From positions 1 through 42,687 of the forward strand of contig JAUHXM010000016.1 of the NCBI GenBank assembly GCA_030426605.1: a stretch of DNA of 42,687 nucleotides, given 5' to 3'. The position numbers and the translations under genes are program-made. The DNA is from Phycisphaerae bacterium (GTDB lineage: Bacteria; Planctomycetota; Phycisphaerae; Phycisphaerales; UBA1924). Positions 29,761-35,224 of the stretch are shown in pieces (within the stretch, counting starts at the first letter, position 1; the number at the start of each line of letters is the position of its first letter). Below the pieces are notes generated by a model. That model was not told the DNA's origin. It did no database searches and saw only the letters and a program-made list of their open reading frames with translations.

Positions 29761-29849
29761 CCTGGGGCGCGCCACTCCTCGCGGGCATCGTCGCGGCGAT
29801 CGAGGTGCCGCTGCTCGGCCACCTGAGGTGGCGGGGGGTATTGCGGTGA
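29757..29849 (+). pseudogene. Chimeric gene remnant: start of the BatA-like gene fused to the end of the DUF58 gene
   Basis: This 30-codon frame reads MTWGAPLLAGIVAAI at its start, identical to the first 15 residues of the BatA-like protein at 32342 and differing at only 3 of 45 bases. It ends GHLRWRGVLR, matching the DUF58 C-terminus DYLRRRGLLR with about 24 of the last 30 bases conserved. Both context features are kept: ATGA overlap with a preceding lipoprotein stop and a terminal GCGGTGA. It is best read as the scar left when one unit of a tandem duplication (DUF58 - lipoprotein - BatA) collapsed. A functional micropeptide is possible but unlikely. Confidence 0.75.
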
Positions 29850-29858
29850 TGGTGCCCA

Positions 29859-29968
29859 CCTTTTTCTCTGTTTGTGCGTTAGCGGAGCCTCGGCGTTCCG
29901 CTCATCAGGTAGCCGGCGGCCGATTCTGGCCGCGTCCGGCGCACGCACAAGAGAGCACGAGAAAAAGG
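29859..29968 (+). promoter_or_regulatory. Structured leader upstream of the first PEP-CTERM-like paralogue
   Basis: CCTTTTTCTC (29859-29868) pairs perfectly with GAGAAAAAGG (29959-29968), and TTGTGCGT (29872-29879) with ACGCACAA (29943-29950), forming the base of a long hairpin. An inner AGCGGA/TCCGCT stem is also present. The right arm sits next to the AGGGAGAA ribosome site of the gene at 29979, so folding could mask or expose translation. No known riboswitch motif is recognised. Confidence 0.45.
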
Positions 29969-29978
29969 GAGAAACCCG

Positions 29979-30659
29979 ATGCTGTCACCGCGCACCTCGA
30001 CGTTCGCTGTCTCACTCACGCTGAGCTCGCTCGCGATCGCTCAGCCCACGGTGCCGTTCTCCTCGCCCGCCTGGCAGGACTTCGGCACGACGGACATCAC
30101 CGGGCTCACGGGCAACTTCCTCCCGGGATGGACGGTCGGCAACGCCTCGCCCGACCTGGGGGACGACGTTTTCTTCATCGCCAACGAGAGCTTCTCGGGG
30201 GTGGACGACGACGCGGCGCTCTGGATGCTCGGGTATCACCCGTCCAGCGCGGGGTACGTCTCGACGGAGACCGCCGTGCTCTCGCTCTCGGGGTTCACGA
30301 TCGGGAACACGTACGAGATCGGGTTCGCCGCGACGCTCGTGCAGCACTCCTTCGCGGGGTGGAACGCGACCTCGGACCAGCTCGAAGCGACCCTGACCGG
30401 CGCGAGCATCTCGACGTGGACGTCCACCGTGCTGACCGACGCGGGCGACGCCGACGGGCTGAACACGTGGGACACGCAGCTGATCTCGTTCGTCGCGACG
30501 GACACGACGGTCAGCATCGCGTTCGGCGACGGCTCGACCACGCCGGGCGTGGACATCGTCTCGCGGATCGGGATCGACGCCTTCCGCGTCGTGCCCGCGC
30601 CGGGGACCGCTGGTTTGATCGCGGCGGGCGGCCTGCTCGCGTGGCGACGCAGACGCTGA
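29979..30659 (+). CDS. Exported PEP-CTERM-like protein, first of a tandem pair
   Basis: The 226-aa protein has a signal peptide (MLSPRTSTFAVSLTLSSLAIA) and the tag VPAPGTAGLIAAGGLLAW plus RRRR at the C-terminus. The mature domain resembles beta-sandwich, carbohydrate-binding-like folds (SPAWQDFG, TGNFLPGWTV, LSLSGFTIGNTYEIGF), but no family is certain. It is paralogous to the gene at 30749 along its whole length. It lies inside the MoxR/DUF58/VWA locus, downstream of the chimeric remnant. GGGAGA is placed about 6 nt before the ATG. Confidence 0.8.
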   Translation: MLSPRTSTFAVSLTLSSLAIAQPTVPFSSPAWQDFGTTDITGLTGNFLPGWTVGNASPDLGDDVFFIANESFSGVDDDAALWMLGYHPSSAGYVSTETAVLSLSGFTIGNTYEIGFAATLVQHSFAGWNATSDQLEATLTGASISTWTSTVLTDAGDADGLNTWDTQLISFVATDTTVSIAFGDGSTTPGVDIVSRIGIDAFRVVPAPGTAGLIAAGGLLAWRRRR

Positions 30660-30748
30660 GGCGACCGCTCCGTGCGTCGCCCACGAAAGGCGGCGCGTCA
30701 TGAACACGCACACCCCGCAGCACACGCGATCCCGGGAGGGTCGCACCC

Positions 30749-31459
30749 ATGAAGACCAGCCGCACCATCATGCTAATCCCGCTCGCCTGCCTCGGCGCAA
30801 CGGCGAACGCGCAGACCACACTCGCCTGGACCGACCCCGCCTGGCAGGACTTCGGCACCTACGTGGACACGAGCGCGACGGGCAACTTCTTCCCGGCTTG
30901 GACGACGATCAACGGCACGCCGGACGTCGGGCTCAACACGTTCGGGTTCCCGAACACGAGCCTCTCGGGCGCGCCGGACGAGACGGCCCTCTGGCTCGTC
31001 CACCTCGCGCCGCCCTCGCCGCTCGCCGTGAGCAACGAAGTCGCGGAGCTGTCGCTCGACGGCTTCACAATCGGCGAGCAGTACGAGCTCGGGTTCTGGG
31101 CGACGCTCGCGCGCCACACCGGCGCGGGGTGGGACGGCAACAACGACTCGCTGGACATCGCGATCACGGGCGCGGACATCGCCGACTTCGACACGACCGT
31201 GCTCTCAGACCCGATCGCCGACGACGGGCTGAACACCTGGGAATTCCAGCTCATCTCGTTCACGGCGCTCTCGACGGCGGTCGAGTTCCAGTTCGGGGCG
31301 AACGCGGTCTGGCCCGCCGCTCCGGCAACCGCCTACCGCTTCGGCGTGGACGGCTTCTCAATGCGCCGCGTCCCCACACCCGCGTCGCCGGCGGTGCTGG
31401 CGCTCGCGGCGGGGGCGATGGCGGGCCGTCGGCGCAGAATGACCGCCGAGGGCTGCTGA
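30749..31459 (+). CDS. Exported PEP-CTERM-like protein, second of a tandem pair, with a tail beyond the Arg cluster
   Basis: The 236-aa protein begins with MKTSRTIMLIPLACLGATANA and repeats the pattern of its upstream paralogue: DPAWQDFGT, TGNFFPAWT, LSLDGFTIGEQYELGF, DDGLNTWEFQLISF. The C-terminus VPTPASPAVLALAAGAMAGR with the Arg cluster is followed by six more residues (MTAEGC) instead of ending at the arginines, which is unusual for this tag. GGGAGGG before the ATG is a good ribosome site. The pair probably arose by local duplication and both are likely surface or periplasmic binding proteins. Confidence 0.8.
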   Translation: MKTSRTIMLIPLACLGATANAQTTLAWTDPAWQDFGTYVDTSATGNFFPAWTTINGTPDVGLNTFGFPNTSLSGAPDETALWLVHLAPPSPLAVSNEVAELSLDGFTIGEQYELGFWATLARHTGAGWDGNNDSLDIAITGADIADFDTTVLSDPIADDGLNTWEFQLISFTALSTAVEFQFGANAVWPAAPATAYRFGVDGFSMRRVPTPASPAVLALAAGAMAGRRRRMTAEGC

Positions 31460-31466
31460 ACACCGA

Positions 31467-31498
31467 GCACCCCCAAGCCCACGCAGCGGTGGGGGTGC
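31467..31498 (+). promoter_or_regulatory. 9-bp stem-loop abutting the start of the next gene
   Basis: GCACCCCCA (31467-31475) pairs with TGGGGGTGC (31490-31498). The right arm, the only purine-rich ribosome-site candidate, ends 4 nt before ATG 31503, so the hairpin would sequester it. It could also serve as a terminator or processing site after the PEP-CTERM-like pair. Confidence 0.4.
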
Positions 31499-31502
31499 CG
31501 CG

Positions 31503-32345
31503 ATGAGGCGTGCGGCGATCGCCATCCTGACGACCGCGCTGGCCGCCATGCCCGGGTGCGTCTCGGTCAACCGCTCGGACATCAACACCTCGATGTCCGA
31601 CGACACCATCGAGCGGATCGTGCGGGACCGGCTCTCGAGCGCGCAAAGCGTCGAAGACTCGCTCCGGCTCGCGCACGGGATGACGGACTGGGACAAGGTG
31701 CGGTTCCAATGGAGGCACCCGGGGAACATCGTGCCCTGGGACGAGTCGGCCTCCCAGCTGCTGCTGCCGCTCGCGAAGCGAACGCAGAAACGCGGTCTCT
31801 TCCCGATGCCGTTCGCCGCGGTGGAAGAGATCGTCGTCACCCTCGCTGACGACGGGTCGGTCATCGGGCTGGAACGCCGCGAACCCGTACGGCGGGGCCG
31901 CAGCGACCACTGGGTCCTCCTTCCCTGCGGCTCACTCGACACCCAATGGGCCGCGCTCGACCCGTGGCGCGACCCCGCGGCCCTCGGGATCAACCTCTCG
32001 GGCACGAGCGTCCTGCTCGAGCCCGGGCGGACGGCACGGTTCGACTTCGACGGCGTCTCCGAAGGCATCCGCTACTTCGCCGTGAACGTCATGGCGTACG
32101 GCACCTCGACGGATCGCTTCCCGATCCTCACGCCGGTCCGCGATTTCGAATACGTGATCGCCGATCAGTGGGCATCCGGCGGGCGGCCCCTCGGCCTGGC
32201 GGGGTCATGGGTGGCTGACGAGCACGACTGGTACGGGTTCAACCGATTCCCCGAGGTGGCCTCGGCGTTCTGCTTCGCGATCATCGTCGAGCCTGGAGCG
32301 CGTGCCGAGTTTGAGATCACGCTGGCCGAGGAGGGCGGCTCATGA
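31503..32345 (+). CDS. Lipoprotein-like protein preceding the BatA-like gene
   Basis: The 280-aa protein begins MRRAAIAILTTALAAMPGC; the Cys at position 19 sits in a lipobox-like context with an atypical Met at -3. The mature region is unrecognised: helical at first (DDTIERIVRDRLSSAQSVED), then beta-rich. Its stop overlaps the start of the BatA-like gene as ATGA, giving translational coupling. The stretch ERIVRDRLSSAQSVEDSLR is reminiscent of ERVRNRFFWGMPADQVEEQL in the 158-aa lipoprotein at 29284; the relation is weak at sequence level but supported by identical gene context. Confidence 0.68.
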   Translation: MRRAAIAILTTALAAMPGCVSVNRSDINTSMSDDTIERIVRDRLSSAQSVEDSLRLAHGMTDWDKVRFQWRHPGNIVPWDESASQLLLPLAKRTQKRGLFPMPFAAVEEIVVTLADDGSVIGLERREPVRRGRSDHWVLLPCGSLDTQWAALDPWRDPAALGINLSGTSVLLEPGRTARFDFDGVSEGIRYFAVNVMAYGTSTDRFPILTPVRDFEYVIADQWASGGRPLGLAGSWVADEHDWYGFNRFPEVASAFCFAIIVEPGARAEFEITLAEEGGS

Positions 32346-34453
32346 CCTGGGGCGCACCACTCCTCGCCGGCATCGTCGCGGCCATCGCTGTGCCCGCGCT
32401 GATCATCCTGTACTTCCTCAAGCTCCGCCGACGCACCGTCGAAGTCTCCACGACCCTCCTCTGGAAGAAGGCAATCCAGGACCTGCAGGCGAACGCGCCG
32501 TTCCAGCGGCTCCGCAAGAACATCCTGCTTCTCCTGCAACTCCTCATCCTCGCCGCGGCCATCCTCGCGCTCGCCCAGCCGCGCAGCGCCCAGCAGGCCG
32601 ACGGCGGTCGCCGCCTCGTCCTCTTCATCGACCGCTCCGCCTCCATGAGCGCCGTGGACAACGAGGACGGACGCTCGCGTCTCGATCTCGCCAAGCAGCA
32701 GGCCCTCGAGCAGATCGACGCGATGGCGGGCGCCGAACTCTTCAGCGACTCGGGCGGCTCGGACCAGGCGACCGTCATCGCGTTCGACGAGTCCGCCGAG
32801 ATCGTCGCCCAGTTCACGGCCGACAAGGCGGTGCTCCGCGCCGCGGTCGAGTCCATCACGCCGACAGACGCGCCGAGCAACCTCGCCGACGCCTTCAAGC
32901 TCGCGATGGCGAACCGCCCCAAGCAGCTCGTGACCGACGCCGCACCCGTGGACGGCGAGGCCGAGGTCTTCGCCGCCGAGGGGCTCGTCGGGGGCGACCC
33001 GTTCGAGTTCCACCTCTACTCCGACGGCCGGCTCGACGGCCTCGAGCTCGTGGACCCCGAGGAGTTCGACTCGTTCGAGTTCCACGCGATCGGCGACCCC
33101 GCCGCCGCGAACATCGGCATCACCGGCGTCCGCGCCGAGCGCGGCTACGAGAACCCGAACGAGATCACCGTCTACGTCGGCATCCAATCCACGGACTCGC
33201 AGACACGCGTCGTCGATGTCGAGCTGGGCGTCGGCGACTCGGTCGCGGCGATCAAGACCGTCACGCTCGCGCCCGCCGAGTTGCCCGCGGGCGCACCCGA
33301 AGGCACCCGCGCCACGCCCGCCCAGTCCGGCGTCGTCTTCGACCTCGAGCGCGCCGACGGGTTCCTCTGCACCGTCACCCTCCGCACGGGCGAGACGATG
33401 ACGGGCGACGTCCTCCGCCGCGACAACACCGGGTGGGTCGTCGTCCCGCCCGCGAGGCAGACGAGCGTCGCCGTCGTCACAAACGGCAACTTCTTCCTCA
33501 CCCAGGCCCTGAGCGGGCTTCCCCTGTCGCGGCTGGACACGCTGAGCCCCAGCGAATTCCAGGCGCTCCGCGCCGACGGCCGGTCCGACCGGTACGACGT
33601 CGTCCTCCTCGACGGCTGGATGCCGCCCGAGATGGCGGCGGGCGAGCCGGCACGCGGGCGATGGCTGATCTTCAACGCCGTCCCCCCGCCCCCGTTCGGC
33701 GTGCTCGACGAGGGCAACACCGGGCAGACCGCCATCATCGACTGGGCCCGCACGCACCCGGTCCTCCGTGACGTCGTGCTCGACGGCCTCTACATGAGCG
33801 ACTCACGCCTCGTGACGCTGCCCGAGGAATCGACGGCCGTCGTGATGGCCCAGAGCACGCGCGGGCCGGCGATGATCGAGCTCGGGTCCGCCGAATCGCG
33901 CGCGATCGTGGTGCCGTTCGAGCTGACCCAGTCGCCCTGGCCCTGGAACGTCAGCTTCGTCGTGTTCCTCGCCAGCGCCGTGGACTACCTGGGCGCCGAG
34001 TCCGCGTCCGTCGTGGACCCATCGGCGGCGCGCCGGCAGTTCGAGCCCGGGCAGGTGCTGACGACGCGCCTACCCCCGGGCATCGAGGGCGCGCGGCTCG
34101 TGCCCCCCGAGGGCGGCTCGTCGGTCAACCTCGTCGCGGGCCCGGACGGGTCGGTCGCCTACGGGCCCGTGCGCCGCGCCGGCGTCTACACCGTCCGATG
34201 GTCGGGCGAGCCCGGGCCGGCGGACGTCTCCGACGGCGGCGGCGCGGCCCGCGTCTTCGCCGTCAACCTCGCGAACCCCGCCGAGTCCGACCTCGCCGCG
34301 GCACAGGAACTCTCCCTCGCCGACCGCCAACGCTCCGGCGTCTCGTCCGAACGCGGGCAGCGGGTCCGCGAGTACTGGCCCTGGCTCTTGCTTCTCGCCC
34401 TCGCGATCATGATGCTCGAGTGGTGGGTGTACAACCGCAAGGTGCACATCTAG
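32342..34453 (+). CDS. BatA-like membrane protein: aerotolerance N-terminal domain plus VWA
   Basis: The 703-aa protein starts with the BatA/aerotolerance-regulator N-terminal region: helix MTWGAPLLAGIVAAIAVPAL then IILYFLKLRRRTVEVSTTLL and a second helix ILLLLQLLILAAAILAL. The VWA domain follows, with MIDAS D97-R-S99-A-S101 (LFIDRSASM) and a later FDESAEI segment. The middle region contains a GATase-like stretch (VAVVTNGNFFLTQ, YDVVLLDGW). A C-terminal helix (YWPWLLLLALAIMMLEWWVY) anchors the tail. It likely acts with the MoxR ATPase and DUF58 protein encoded 3-5 kb upstream. GAGGAGG supports the start. Its TAG overlaps the opposite gene's stop at CTAG. Confidence 0.88.
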   Translation: MTWGAPLLAGIVAAIAVPALIILYFLKLRRRTVEVSTTLLWKKAIQDLQANAPFQRLRKNILLLLQLLILAAAILALAQPRSAQQADGGRRLVLFIDRSASMSAVDNEDGRSRLDLAKQQALEQIDAMAGAELFSDSGGSDQATVIAFDESAEIVAQFTADKAVLRAAVESITPTDAPSNLADAFKLAMANRPKQLVTDAAPVDGEAEVFAAEGLVGGDPFEFHLYSDGRLDGLELVDPEEFDSFEFHAIGDPAAANIGITGVRAERGYENPNEITVYVGIQSTDSQTRVVDVELGVGDSVAAIKTVTLAPAELPAGAPEGTRATPAQSGVVFDLERADGFLCTVTLRTGETMTGDVLRRDNTGWVVVPPARQTSVAVVTNGNFFLTQALSGLPLSRLDTLSPSEFQALRADGRSDRYDVVLLDGWMPPEMAAGEPARGRWLIFNAVPPPPFGVLDEGNTGQTAIIDWARTHPVLRDVVLDGLYMSDSRLVTLPEESTAVVMAQSTRGPAMIELGSAESRAIVVPFELTQSPWPWNVSFVVFLASAVDYLGAESASVVDPSAARRQFEPGQVLTTRLPPGIEGARLVPPEGGSSVNLVAGPDGSVAYGPVRRAGVYTVRWSGEPGPADVSDGGGAARVFAVNLANPAESDLAAAQELSLADRQRSGVSSERGQRVREYWPWLLLLALAIMMLEWWVYNRKVHI
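34450..34453. other. Tail-to-tail stop codon overlap (CTAG)
   Basis: CTAG provides TAG for the BatA-like gene (34451-34453) and TAG for the nitroreductase-like gene on the opposite strand (34450-34452). No terminator can fit between the genes, so read-through antisense RNA is expected. Confidence 0.85.
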
Positions 34454-35166
34454 TCGATGAAAACGCTCGCCTCATCGAGCGGCTTGCGCTCAAGCCTGGG
34501 CACGATGCACCCGTCCGCCGGGTACCCCATCGGGATCAGCAGAAACGGGCGCTCGTGCTCGGGCCGACCGAGCACCTCGCGCAGAAAGTTCATCGGGCTT
34601 GGCGTGTGCGTGAGCGTCGCGAGCCCCGCGTGGTGCGCCGCGGCGAGCAGCATCCCCGTCGCGATCCCGACGGACTCATTGAGGTAGTACACCTGCCCGC
34701 CGTCGTCCGTCCGCTTGAGCGCGAAGACAACCACGAGCCAGGGGGCGACGTCGAGGAAGGGCTTGTCCGAGTCCGTGCCGAACGGCGCAAGGTCCTCAAG
34801 CCACCGCTTGGGCGCACGCCGGTCGTAAAACTCGCGCTCCTCCTCCTCCGCGGCGAGCCGGATCTTGTGCTTCATCTCCGGGTTCGAGACCGCCACAAAC
34901 CGCCAGGGCTGCTTGTGCGCCCCGCTCGGCGCCGTGCTCGCCGTGCGGATCACCCACTCGATCGTCTCGCGCGGCACCGGGCGGTCGGAGAACATCCGCA
35001 CCGTCCGCCGACGGTCCATCACGCGGTAAAACGACTCGGCGGCCTGCTGGCTCGGCACACCCGGGTCGTACGGGTCCAGCGGCACGTGCGGGGCGCCATG
35101 CGGGCCCTCCACGTGGGGCAGGGGCTCGCCATGCGCTCTGTCCGACGTCGGGTCCTGATCGGGCAC
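34450..35166 (-). CDS. Iodotyrosine deiodinase-like flavoprotein (nitroreductase superfamily)
   Basis: The 238-aa protein resembles animal iodotyrosine deiodinase (IYD) far more than ordinary nitroreductases: RRRTVRMFSDRPVP, TAPSGAHKQPWRFVAV, MKHKIRLAAEEEEREFY, LLAAAHHAGLATLTHTP, LGRPEHERPFLLIPMGYPAD, PRLERKPLDE. From memory of the human protein, the active-site lid residues that bind halotyrosine (E157, Y161, K182) are all present here as E110, Y114 and K135 at identical spacing. It should bind FMN and reductively dehalogenate halotyrosine or a similar halophenol. GTG 35166 is chosen because GGAAGGA precedes it. The membrane anchor of the animal enzyme is absent. Confidence 0.85.
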   Translation of the reverse strand: MPDQDPTSDRAHGEPLPHVEGPHGAPHVPLDPYDPGVPSQQAAESFYRVMDRRRTVRMFSDRPVPRETIEWVIRTASTAPSGAHKQPWRFVAVSNPEMKHKIRLAAEEEEREFYDRRAPKRWLEDLAPFGTDSDKPFLDVAPWLVVVFALKRTDDGGQVYYLNESVGIATGMLLAAAHHAGLATLTHTPSPMNFLREVLGRPEHERPFLLIPMGYPADGCIVPRLERKPLDEASVFID

Positions 35167-35214
35167 GGCGGTCCTTCCGGCGGGGGGCTTGAGTGGGGCG
35201 TGCGGGCCTGCCGA

Positions 35215-35220
35215 TAGCCT
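35215..35220 (+). promoter_or_regulatory. TANNNT box (TAGCCT) 4 nt before an ATG start
   Basis: TAGCCT ends 4 nt before ATG 35225, without a Shine-Dalgarno sequence. TTGAGT lies 20 nt upstream (35189-35194), the same long spacing as the TTGACC/TATGCT pair at 8426-8457. A leaderless or near-leaderless transcript is suggested. Confidence 0.35.
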
Positions 35221-35224
35221 ATCT

